Shown here piece by piece: positions 54,703 to 64,000 of a DNA stretch of 64,000 nt. The stretch's first letter is position 1. Every line of letters starts with the position of its first letter. The position numbers were made by a program, and so were the translations under genes. Origin of the DNA: Adenophora triphylla var. japonica (taxonomy: Eukaryota; Streptophyta; Magnoliopsida; Asterales; Campanulaceae); assembly GCA_022495995.1 (NCBI GenBank), contig JAFEMH010007496.1, forward strand, positions 23,524 to 87,523, in the 5' to 3' direction. The notes beneath the pieces are model-generated. The model saw only the letters and a list, made by a program, of their open reading frames with translations, was not told where the DNA came from and did no database searches.

Positions 54703-54901
54703 AACTCGCTACACCGTGTAGCGAGTTTGACTAGGGTTGGTCAAAACTCGCTACACCGTGTAGCGAGTTTAGGGTAATTAATTTAGGGCGTTGGAAAATT
54801 AATTAGGTCATTTAATTAAACTAAATTCGCTACACCGTGTAGCGAGTTTTGACCAGAATTAAGTCAAACTCGCTACACCGTGTAGCGAGTTCAATTTAAA
54901 A
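54703..54901 (+). promoter_or_regulatory. Cluster of four long palindromes upstream of the PMD gene
   Basis: Four copies of a dyad with 10-12-bp arms (core TCGCTACACCGTGTAGCGA) lie at 54703-54727, 54745-54769, 54824-54849 and 54867-54891. The last is followed by ATTTAAAA. TTGGTCAAAACTCG and TTTTGACCAG beside the copies add further symmetry. Related copies occur at 58987-59040. A terminal or promoter region of a PMD/MULE-type element is a likely context. Confidence 0.7.
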
Positions 54902-56153
54902 CCCTTACCCCTTCTCAGTTCACGCATTCAACCAAAGAAAACAAAAAAACTTAGTTTTTTTGGTTGATTTGTTGTTGAAATATTATTATTTCGAATTTAT
55001 GTGACAAATTTCTATATGCCAAGAATTTTTTTTTATTTTTTGTATGATTTTTTTTGGTTGATTTGTTGTTGAAATAGTGTTATTCCCATTTATGTGACTA
55101 ATTTTTTTGATTTTTTTATGACATTGCAATTTAGGATTTTATTTTTGGTTGAACTATTGTTAAATATATAGATGTAAATATTATTTCTGATGAATTAATT
55201 GTGCCCTATACATAGTTTAATTGTTGAGAATAATTAATTGATGTATTCAGATTTTAATTTATTTAATATAAAGATGAGAAAAAATTATTATTTCAAATAT
55301 TTTAATAATAAAACTAAAAAATCTTGTGCGGAAAACTAATCGAGGATAGATTAGACCGATTGTTATTCCCATTTATATGAACTGTCTATTTATTTTTTAT
55401 AAAAAAAAAAAAATAATAGCAAATTTAAAGTAAATTGGGTCATTCATTTTAGAAAATTTTAGAAGGGAGTATATAGCAAATTTGCTCATAATAGAAATAA
55501 ATAGCAAATTTGAAAAGATTTTTGAATATTTTTTTGGGACAGAGGGAGTACAAAGTTTAACTTGTGTGAGATTATAGCAAATTTGATTACCGAGATAGGA
55601 ACGTGAGCTTGTCCGAACAAGGTCCAAGTGGATTGTGCCCTAATGACTCTTATAAGTTATAGGTAATCAGAACGGAATCCTTAATTCGTGAAAGGGGTAC
55701 ATAAGGTGAGGCATGACGTCGAAGGAATTAATTAGGCGTCATATATACCATATTGTAAACCCTAAACCCTAATTTCTCGTCACGAAACCCTAAATCCTTA
55801 AAATATGATTTAGTGATAGAAAAATAGAATAGAAATTAATATACATATAACAACATCCTAAATCTCATATACTTATATTCCAAACCCTAAACCCTTAAAA
55901 TATGATTTATTGTTCAAACATTTTATAAAAAAAAAAAAACTTCATCCTATTTTTCAAAACCGCATGAGGATTACTCTTGAAGTATTACTTAGTATATAGG
56001 CTGGAAACCAAGAACTTCCCCATGTGCACTTCTTGGAAGTGTGGGATAACTTTGGATTACAATGCCACGTACTAGTAATTATATTTTTTGTATTCTTTTA
56101 TTTATTTTCTTGCCTTATAGAACAATAACCAACCTTGATATTGAAATAAATAG
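54902..56153. other. AT-rich region with MITE scrap and telomere-type motifs
   Basis: No gene before the PMD start. TTTTTTGGTTGATTTGTTGTTGAAATA is duplicated (from about 54956 and 55047). A lone GGGACAGAGGGAGTA Stowaway-type end lies at 55536-55550 without a clear partner. AAACCCTAAACCCTAA-type motifs occur at 55750-55800 and 55880-55905. Confidence 0.45.
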
Positions 56154-58024
56154 ATGGAAGCGTTCATTGATCCCGGCCTATCGATACATCTGTTTCCGAC
56201 CCGCCTACGCAGCACCGTAGGAGCTAGGTATATTTGGTCCGGTGGCCGGTTTCTAGTCCCCTCGTTTTTCGTCATGGTGCCACCTTGCCGCCCGTATTAG
56301 CTCTGTCATATTATTGAGACCGCGAGTGTGGATTTAGTGGAGTGCACTACATAGGCCTGGATACGATTTATTTTGCATTCTTTGAAGGCCTTGATCGAGA
56401 GATGGCGTCCGGAGACCCATATGTTCCATCTCCTTGGTGAGATGACGATCACCCTACGGGATATCGGCATGATTTGCGGGTTGCCGATTGATGGGGATGT
56501 CACATCGATGATGGGTTTCCGGTACATATGGCGCGGCGGGCTGAGTGTCGGGAGTATTTAGGGGCCGTCCCCGGAGACGGAGATATAGATGGGAGCTTGA
56601 TCTGAAGCTCAGATGGATTACCGTACGTTTCCCACGCTTTAGTGACCTCGATGATGATATCTTGCTCCGAGAGATTGTGGATCGGCACGTACGGGCTTAT
56701 ATCTTGCTTGCCTTGGGTTCTACGATCATGCCCGATCGTACGAACAACAAGGTTAAGCTATGTTATCTCCCGCCGCTTAGGGATGTTTCTAGGGTCGTGG
56801 GAGTACAGTTGGGGAGTGCGGCGCTTGCTTTCCTGTATCGAGAGTTATGTAGTGCGGCGGACCCTCACACGACAGTGCGGAGGATTTCTCAACGTTCTAC
56901 AGGTATTTTATTTCATTTTAATGTTCATTATGTTTTTAAGTTTTATTTCAAATTTGCGGCATTATTACTTAGTTTTTGATATACATTTATTTCATATAGA
57001 TCTGGGCTTGGGAGAGGTTGACATGTGTGAGGCCGCAGATCCGTTATCGCCTCGGAGACCCGGGACTACGTCATCATGCCCCTGATGCATGTATGCATAT
57101 ATCATACTTTATTTTCTCGTCGTTAATGTTTTTATTTTTTGAACAAAATCTTATAATTATTTTGTTTATGAAATTTCAGGTGGGCCTTGAGCTTCGCTTG
57201 ATCTCGAGAGAGGTTACTGCACATAGCCTGCGAGGCTATCGGGATCACCGGCTCTACCGAACGAGGGTCACGTGGTGTGGCGGCCTTATGAGGGGAGACC
57301 CGCTCCGTCTACGCACCGAGGGGAGGAGATATGGTTGGCGAAGGTCCCTCTCATATGCTTTGAGAGGGTCGAGTGGCATCTCGCCCGATCGCGTGATGAG
57401 GCGGTTTGGCTCGAGACGCTTTGTCCCGCACCGTTCGACACCGGCCTCGGAGTTGCACCGTTCGATCGGCGGGGAAGGCCTACGGTGAGATGGGGTGAGC
57501 ACCATCGCCCACTTGTTACACTATGGGGACAGCACCACGAGAGGTTGGTTTCCGGGGTGTTCGGCTTCCACGATATGACCTACACCGACCCATATATGGT
57601 ATGGTATAGGGACATAACGTGTAGGTTTGTGCGGCAGCTCACTCACGTAGAGGTGGATGGATACCAGCTGTATGCCCGCCATGTAGAGTTTATGGTAAGT
57701 TTTTACATTTTTAAAGTTTTTTTTTTCTAATATTTTTTTAAGAAAACATCAATTATTAACTTATGTCTCTCGTTCTTATATATATTTTTGATATAAAAAC
57801 AGTGTAGACCCTTCGCCGCCGCATGTCGCCAATGAGAGGGATGAGCATCCCCACCAAGCCGAAATGCGGGAGATTGTGACACACGGGTTCGGGGAGTTAG
57901 GGAGCTCCACCGCCTTCGCCCGCCGCACCTCCCCCACCGGTAGATCGCGTACGGGGACAACCTCGACAACGTCGGCGACGTCGTGGACAAAGCGTAACCA
58001 CCACCCTGCATGGATTTGCACGAT

Positions 58025-58059
<35 letters not shown>

Positions 58060-58489
58060 TCGGCGCAGACCTGCACCGATACATCTTATGATCGGTTGTC
58101 ACGATCGCGGCCACTATGATTTTGAGCGTTGGAGCGGGGTTTCGGGGGGCCTGGGCCCAGGGGTGCGGAGGAGTGGGTGGGGGGGTGGGGCGATGGGAGG
58201 GTGGTGGGGGGTGGCAGGGGGTGGCGGGGGTGTGGCGTGGGGGTGGGCGGGGGTGGCGGTGGGAGTGCCCCGGGCGGACCCTTCCCCTGGACCATCCACT
58301 ATGGGCTTCGGCGCTTATACGAGTGAAAGTGGGTTGAGGACTCCTTTATCACATGCACGGTTCCATGGTTTCGTCGATCCGGCTCAGATGACCCCTGAAC
58401 AAGAGCTTCAGGAACAAATGCTTAGAAGAGGGTCTCGGCTCCGGAATCCGCCTAATCCCTACACCCCGTCTTTCTATGATAATAGGTAG
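56154..58489 (+). pseudogene. Plant mobile domain (PMD/MAIN-like) gene, decayed
   Basis: The opening MEAFIDPGLSIHLFPTRLRS ends in a stop at about 56300. After it come the PMD hallmarks: ALIERWRPETHMFHLLGEMT, ITLRDIGMICGLPIDG, DLDDDILLREIVDRHVRAYI, GSAALAFLYRELCSAADPHT, GGFLNVLQ then IWAWERL, PLICFERVEWHLARSRDEAV, PFDTG and VWYRDITCRF. GT-AG introns fit at about 56901-57000, 57089-57180 and 57693-57801. The tail has an (EP)n stretch at 58022-58060, a GC-rich low-complexity run and the ending LRNPPNPYTPSFYDNR. At least two frameshifts and a stop disable it. PMD proteins occur as host regulators of silencing and as passengers or transposase partners in Mutator-like and gypsy elements. The nearby MULE suggests the latter. 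Confidence 0.8.
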
Positions 58490-58986
58490 AGAGTTCACTT
58501 TTGTTTTTGTTATTATTACGTAATGAAACTTTGTTGTATTGGTTTAGTTTTTATTTGAATGTTTTTTATTTGTATTGAACTGTACTATTAGTTTACTTTT
58601 TATTTGAATGTTTTTTATTTGTATTGAAATTTTGTAACTTTTTCTTAGTAGTTTAGCTTTATATTTGATGTGAATGTAATTTTCCAATTCTTAAAAATGA
58701 TTTTAGTTATTTTAATGAATATTTAAAAAATTATAATTGATGATATTTATTAGATTAGGGAGTAATAAAAGAAAAGTTTATTTTCCATTTAAGTTTTAAG
58801 GTTCAATTTATGTTTAGCATAATTCCAAAAAAAAATGTTCAAATGTGCTAGTGTGTAATAGAATGTGGAGAAGTCAAAAAATTGTATTTATTGGGCCAAA
58901 ATTGGAGTGGCCGCCCTTGTTCTTCGGCCAGCTTTGGTGGGCGCCCAAGTTCTTTGAAATGCATCAGTGAGTTTCGATTTTCACTA
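58490..58986. other. AT-rich interval between PMD gene and MULE
   Basis: Contains a duplicated TTTTATTTGAATGTTTTTTATTTGTATTGAA unit (about 58549-58583 and 58597-58630, described by position). No coding motif. Confidence 0.5.
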
Positions 58987-59040
58987 AACTCGCTACACGG
59001 TGTAGCGAGTATAGTGAAAATCGCTTCACGGTGTAGCTGA
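58987..59040. promoter_or_regulatory. Further palindromes between PMD and MULE
   Basis: ACTCGCTACACGGTGTAGCG (58988-59007) keeps the dyad of the upstream cluster with a CGG centre. ATCGCTTCACGGTGTAGCTG (59020-59039) is a decayed copy. Confidence 0.65.
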
Positions 59041-59353
59041 TTATAAATGTACATTTCCATTCCTTGTATTCCAAAGATAAGTTTTCAGTAAAAGGAGCGC
59101 CCGCTCCCACGTGGCGAAGCGTCCGCTCCCAAGCCGCCCGTAATGTAATATGTACCTTTTTTTTGTAATTATGACAAACATAAATTAAAACTTAAAACTT
59201 AAAACTTAATTAAAATAAAACTGAAACTGAAAAATTACATTCAACTCAAATATAAATTACATTGGACTTTTCAAGTTTAATGAAAACGACATAAAATAAA
59301 ACCGAAACCGAATCCAATTCAAGCCAAACATAAATTACATTAAAAATATACTT
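59041..59353. other. Spacer 3' of the MULE transposase
   Basis: GC-rich GAGCGCCCGCTCCC and GCGTCCGCTCCC motifs repeat at 59097-59133, followed by an AT-rich tract with an AAACTTAAAACTTAAAACTT run. No gene. Confidence 0.4.
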
Positions 59354-60269
59354 CTACTCCCTGAGGTTCGGGCATCTACGATGATTGTGCCCTTCCCGAT
59401 GGCATGATGAACACATACTCTTCCGTTTATACGCTTGAAAGTCCATAGAATTACGAAAGCGTCTTGATCTAGGTCGTCCTGGACTTCGCGAACGTCGAAG
59501 TAGGGGATTAGGGAAGAAACTAGGCACCAAACCATCCACGCCCCAATAGTCCTCATGCTCGATTGGTTCGAATGTTCCCTTCCATGTCTTGTAGTATTCC
59601 CCAACGGTGTAATATTCGAGAAACGAAATCTCGACCATCAATATTTTGTGCGTAACAACAAGCAAGGAGATGGGAACAAGGCATGCGATAGGCAACCCAT
59701 TTACCACATGTGCAGGTGCGCTCATTAAGTCGGACAATCTGTATATTTCCTCCGTGATCACCCTGACGTGCTGTTGTCACTTGATACACCCCCATTTCGT
59801 GATTGTTGAACCTCCCGGCGTGATGTGTTGCCGCTTTTACGGTGTTCTTCAAGTAGTGATAAGCGACTTTCGTCTTGAATTGGTGTCGGGGATTGATGTT
59901 AGGGTTATCGGGATTACCTCCTAAGGCATTGATTGAAAATCCATGCCTTACTTGAAAGTACTCCACGCAACGATAGAAGGCGGTTTCAACAATTCTTTGT
60001 GATTGGCATCCCACGAGCTCCCTTCATCACACCATTGAAAACCTCAGACATGTTGGTAGTCATGATGCCATACCTGTAACCACCATCGTGTGCCAATGTC
60101 CATTTTCTAGCATCCAAATGTTGAAACCATGCAATTGCCTCGGGCTTAATTCCACGGATACTCTCTAAGATAGATTTCAATTTTCTATCTTGAGTTGCTC
60201 TACCCGCTCTCCAGAACAGATACTTCAACCCTTCCCCTCTATACTTTTCCAAGAAATTTGCTCGCATAT
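59354..60269 (-). pseudogene. Mutator-like (MULE) transposase, C-terminal half
   Basis: From 60269 the minus strand reads MRANFLEKYRGEGLKYLFWR, RKWTLAHDGGYRYGIMTTNM and SEVFNGVMKGARGMPI, the end of a MULE transposase core. Then come IVETAFYRCVEYF and a SWIM zinc finger CTCGKWVAYRMPCSH. After a frameshift, SFLEYYTVGEYYKTWKGTFE and a terminal CCHC knuckle CSSCHREGHNHRRC precede the stop. The N-terminal half with the first catalytic acids is displaced because element E inserted at 60270. At least two frameshifts are present. It lies convergent to the PMD pseudogene. Confidence 0.85.
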
Positions 60270-61667
60270 TGTAAGTACCCCAATCTGGATCACACCCTTT
60301 CCAACACACGGGAAGCACCGCAGACTCATCAACGCAGTCTCGACGACCCCTCTCACTCAAAACCCTCTCTAAACCCCCAGCCAAACCAAGGGAGGAGCCT
60401 TTCTGGGATAAAAAGGGATAAAAGGACCTTTCGGGAATTTTCAGGAAAGTGGGAAAACAATATTGGTCCGTACGGACCTCTTTGTTGTCATAATTACTGA
60501 ATCTCCTTAAAGTCCACAATATTCCCTCAAATCCAGGGAAAATGATTACTCCCTGCAGAGTTGGTCCGTACGGACCTCTTTGCATGCAAGATGGTCCGTA
60601 CGGACCTTATTGCTCAGGGGACACCATAATTGCAAATATTCCTCCATCATCACAGATTCCCTCAAATCGAGGAAAACCAAAATACTGGATTACCAAGGAG
60701 GTCCGTACGGACCTCTTTGCACCTAATCTGGCACTATAAATAGAGGGCTCCCCCTCCTCATTTTACACACCTCCCACTTCTCTCTTCCTCCCTAAGCCTT
60801 CGGCTTCCCCTCTAAGTCCTTTCGAGGCATTCCCGGCCCCTTTCGGATCCTTCCGAGGCCTTAGAGCCCCTCGTGGTGCTCAAAGCCTCCCGAGCGCTCC
60901 CGAGACGCTCCGCGGCGCCCGAGGCACTCTCGAGGTACTCGAGGCCCCTCGTGGTACTCAGGAGGCCTTGCACAGTCTTTCCACGGTGTCCGGCTCTTTC
61001 CAGGAGTCAAGCCGGCGATCCCAGGCCACGCCGAAACTGCCGAGTGACTCCCTGCCACCACAACGCACGCCGAACCTGCGCGAGTGATCCACGATCCCCA
61101 CGCACGCCGAACCTGCGCGAGCGCGGCCTACAACCTCAACTCACGCCAGAAACTGCGTCGCGGAACCAATAGGTCCCTCCCAGAAGCAATCCCGATCCAT
61201 GCTGGAGCGCTACTCCGGACCTCAAACACTATTCCCCGGCGGAAGACAGACACGAACCAACATTGGTAAGGCTTCCTTCCTACACTATTTCAATACATTT
61301 CCATACATAAGCATACAATGTGAGACATCCAAATCTGACATGCATTTTTAAAAGCACACACACACACACACAACATTTAAAGGATATTAGGGGTATCAGA
61401 AAGACTCGTTTTACGAGGCTACTCGGGTGAGCTCTAATATTCGATATTCTCTTCCGAGGAGTCATCGACCTCAGAACTCAAAATCTCATCACACAAAAAA
61501 CGAGTTTAAAATTATCTTTAAAGCGGTGCCCTTTTTCAATGTTTTGGGCTTAATAAAAACGGCGTGGCGACTCTACAAATGCGAAAACAAAGCGGCGAGA
61601 CTAAACCGCTCCAGCGAAAGATGCCCGGATGCAGGATGCGAAGCCTTCTCGGATCCGGGTAATTTCG
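60270..61667 (+). repeat. Element E 5' LTR
   Basis: About 1398 bp, from TGTAAGTACCCCAATC to GGGTAATTTCG. The final dinucleotide is CG rather than the CA seen in A. It is more diverged from A's LTRs than these are from each other. It contains a (CA)n run at 61355-61372. Confidence 0.85.
60465..60742 (+). promoter_or_regulatory. Element E LTR promoter: four palindromes and TATA
   Basis: GGTCCGTACGGACC is perfect at 60465-60478, 60563-60576, 60593-60606 and 60700-60713. TATAAATA starts at 60735, 28.5 bp from the last axis. All four copies are intact although the LTR as a whole has diverged from A. Confidence 0.8.
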
Positions 61668-61668
61668 G

Positions 61669-61688
61669 TTAGGCGACTCCGTGGGGAG
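61669..61688 (+). other. Element E primer-binding site
   Basis: TTAGGCGACTCCGTGGGGAG follows the LTR and matches the Tat site of A and C with an inserted A and one missing base. Confidence 0.65.
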
Positions 61689-62990
61689 AATTTTGTTTTA
61701 AAAACTTTTAAACAAAACAAAAGATTTTTAAAACGATGATGAGGGTCAAACTTTCATTTTACCCCTTCCTTTAAGCTGTTGTGTGTGTGTGCACGTGCTT
61801 CGTTTTTATTTTACAAAAAAAAATAAAAATACAAAAAAATGCATCAATATACATACGTGCATACATTTTAAAATTCTTCAAAAAACTTCCATTTTACTCG
61901 AGAAAAAGAATTTTAGAGACCGCACACTACGCGCCTTCTTGCCTCGGTTACACCGCACTCTACTGTGCTTCTTTGCCTCGGTTACACCGCACGCTACGCA
62001 CTGCCTCGGATACACTTTGCACACTGCAACCCTCAACCGGAGTGGTCTCGGTTGCGATCCGTTAGGTCTTCCTAGGCCTCTTGGACGCGCGCGGGATCAT
62101 TCCAAACATCCCATCCTAGCCGGCGTCAACCACACGTTTGAGTCTTGAGTCACACTCACATGTCCGGACTCGGTTGGTTTTACCCGGTCCAGGTGTCATA
62201 CGGCTGGATACATATACCATGCGGCCATTTTTACGAGTCAAGGCTCGGAACTCGAATCCACTTGCGCAAGCAAAGCGATGAAAGGTCATGCTAAAATCTT
62301 GACACGATCTTGATTTCGAAGCTACACCCGAACGATGTTCCGTCCGGATATACATCCATGCTCCACACATGACACCATGTCATCACGCCTTTGATACGTC
62401 GGCCATGACAATATGACCCGGCCAACGCCCTAACGTCACGAGATCCCTTGCGCAAGCAAGCAAGAGAAGGTCATGCGGAACTCTTGACACGATCTTGACT
62501 CGGTGGCGGCTTGGTTCACTATTCACATGGCTAACGCATCAAAACGAACATGACAAGCTCGGTCCTTAGGTTCGATTTTTCTTTTAGGCCGGTGGAAACC
62601 GCTTGCACTATAGGACCCTCTCACAGGTGTCCACCTGGGATGTCGAAATACGGGTGCAAAACGAGGGGCTTATAGCCGCGCGAGATGGTCTCCGGCGACC
62701 CGGGATCTAGCATAGTTGCGAAAAGAAGAGCAATCTTTTCCAACCTACCTAGGATTACGAGAAAACATGTTTTAAGTAAATTAAAACAACAAAAAAAAAT
62801 CATAAAAGAAACGGAAACCGCATGCCACGTGAGCTTTCCCCCTTTTATCCTGTTAGGCCATTCACGTGTCTAAACCTTGCGTCACCCCCTCCGGCTAACG
62901 AGAGAGTGGTCGAGAGTACCAGGAACTGTCTCCCGGTGTCAAAACAACAAGGTCCTACCTCCTTCCCGGCTCTGTCACGGGACGGTCAGT
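61689..62990 (+). other. Element E 5' leader
   Basis: Collinear with the leader of A on the other strand. It includes the CACGCTACGC/CACTGCCTCGG repeats (61925-62010), two CTTGCGCAAG dyads (62261-62270 and 62447-62456) and the conserved block 62608-62675. Confidence 0.65.
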
Positions 62991-64000
62991 CAAATCCCGT
63001 GGCCGAGTCGGTGGATAACAACGATGAGAACGGGACCTTACCCCCAAGAAATTTCCCAACATTGGAAGAAGTTTGGCGGGTCCTCATGGCTATTGAGAAA
63101 CGTCAAGGTGAGCAACAAGCACTGGATCGAAGGTGCCATGCGCCACTTCGGAACCTTAGCCACCCAACTACACAGGGCTTCCCGAGCCATGGCTGCTCCT
63201 GACCTCTAACGTCTCTCATTGTCTCCCGAAGTCAACTGTTACCCTCGTACGAGCCATGCGGTTATGACGTAAGGCCACAAGACCTTCCGGAGGAAAGCTT
63301 TCCCATCCGGCCTCACGAGGTCCGGTACCACCGCCGAACAACGAACACATCGGGTGGGGCGTGCTGCGATTGCGGTGCTTGTCGGGAAATGGAATTCCGA
63401 GGATGCAATGAACGAGGGCCGTCCTCGACGAAAGAAGAAGCTATCTTCTCGACAAAAGCGAAAAAGAGGTATGAATCCCTGGTGATCCCACGGTCGGAAC
63501 CCTTGGAGAACCCTCGGGAAAGTTTGACTACTACGTCATCTACTCAGCCAAGCCTAGCTCTTGCACAAGGCCATGGCAATGTACGCTCCATGATCAGTGG
63601 GACGAGCTTCGCACCGCCAGCGAAGGCCCGAAGGTCCGGATAATCCAACCCTGTCTTGGGAAGATCTCAAAGCCACTATTGATGCTTCGGTAAAGGCTAT
63701 GACGGTGAACGAATTGAAATGCGCGATGCGGCCTTACGCCAATCGGGCTCCTCCCACTACGAAATAGGAGAGACAAGCAAAACCGTAAGTCCGAGAGGTG
63801 AATGTTACGACACGTTCGGTCAAATCCCGGTGAATCCTCCACGGACGAGACAAAAGGCCAGCCATGCACGAGCCACGAAGGCGAAAAGGGACCTACGCCG
63901 AAAAGAAGTGAAACCTTGGACCCGAGGCTGAAGATCTGTCTTGACACGGCTCAGCGCACTCGAGGCTAACATCTCGCTCTGGTCCTTACTCACTTCATCT
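62991..64000 (+). pseudogene. Element E gag, start lost, degenerate
   Basis: VAESVDNNDENGTLPPRNFP and TLEEVWRVLMAIEKRQGEQQ match the N-terminus of element A gag (MAGSTDNSEGNG, TMDEVLQAFKTLKKRQEEQQ). The initiator ATG has become GTG. After about 63130 the frame breaks up and only scattered short frames remain to the window end. Confidence 0.6.

Larger units (their letters stand above)
60270..64000 (+). mobile_element. Element E: Tat-lineage element, same family as A, 5' part
   Basis: LTR, PBS, leader and the start of gag are on the plus strand; the element runs off the window. LTR ends (TGTAAGTACCCCAATC), palindromes, TATA context and leader blocks match element A. It inserted into the MULE transposase. 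Confidence 0.85.

Noticed and set aside
55750..55910. Interstitial telomere array.
   Set aside because: Only a few degenerate AAACCCTAAACCCTAA-type motifs, not a continuous array. Similar scraps occur at 42960-43210.

Overview
The window is plant nuclear DNA made almost entirely of nested transposable elements. Stowaway-type MITEs with TA target duplications, Tat-lineage Ty3/gypsy elements with antisense genes, a Mutator-like transposase next to a plant mobile domain (PMD) gene, and a broken L-type lectin gene all point to a flowering plant, probably a eudicot with a large repetitive genome. The species cannot be read from the sequence. I see no intact host gene, tRNA, rRNA or CRISPR array.

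Layout: (1) 1-4482 is a mosaic of four MITEs, an AT microsatellite, a palindrome-rich block and a probable LTR promoter fragment. (2) 4483-15881 is element A, a Tat-lineage element on the minus strand. It keeps gag and part of an antisense gene but has lost protease and the RT-RNase H-integrase block. (3) 15882-19232 is the left end of element B, a plus-strand Tekay/Del-like gypsy element inserted into A's 5' LTR. (4) 19233-37890 is element C, an 18.7 kb minus-strand Tat element. It has near-complete but decayed gag-PR-RT-RH-aRH-INT and two plus-strand antisense units between pol and the 3' LTR. (5) 37891-40715 is the 5' end of element D, another minus-strand Tat element. (6) 40716-44360 holds an LTR scrap and a decayed hAT transposon containing a 162-bp tandem repeat. 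(7) 46537-53600 is a host L-type lectin gene relic on the minus strand. It is split by a purine-rich inverted-repeat element and by element G (47128-53139), a young Reina-like chromovirus whose polyprotein carries a 376-bp tandem duplication. (8) 53650-60269 contains a second copy of the 162-bp repeat (inverted), a cluster of long palindromes, a PMD pseudogene (+) and a convergent Mutator-like transposase (-). (9) 60270-64000 is the 5' end of element E (+), the same family as A, inserted in that transposase.

The most striking signal is shared promoter architecture. In the LTRs of A, C, D, E (Tat) and G (chromovirus), a CpG-containing palindrome whose sequence differs by family sits at a fixed place: its dyad axis is 28.5 bp (27.5 bp in G) upstream of the first base of the TATA box. 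The same palindrome as in C's LTR also precedes both antisense units inside C, once about 20 bp ahead of a TATA-like box. Similar multi-copy palindromes occur beside the PMD/MULE pair and near the window's left edge. All elements were delimited by eye from LTR termini, primer-binding sites, polypurine tracts and protein motifs.
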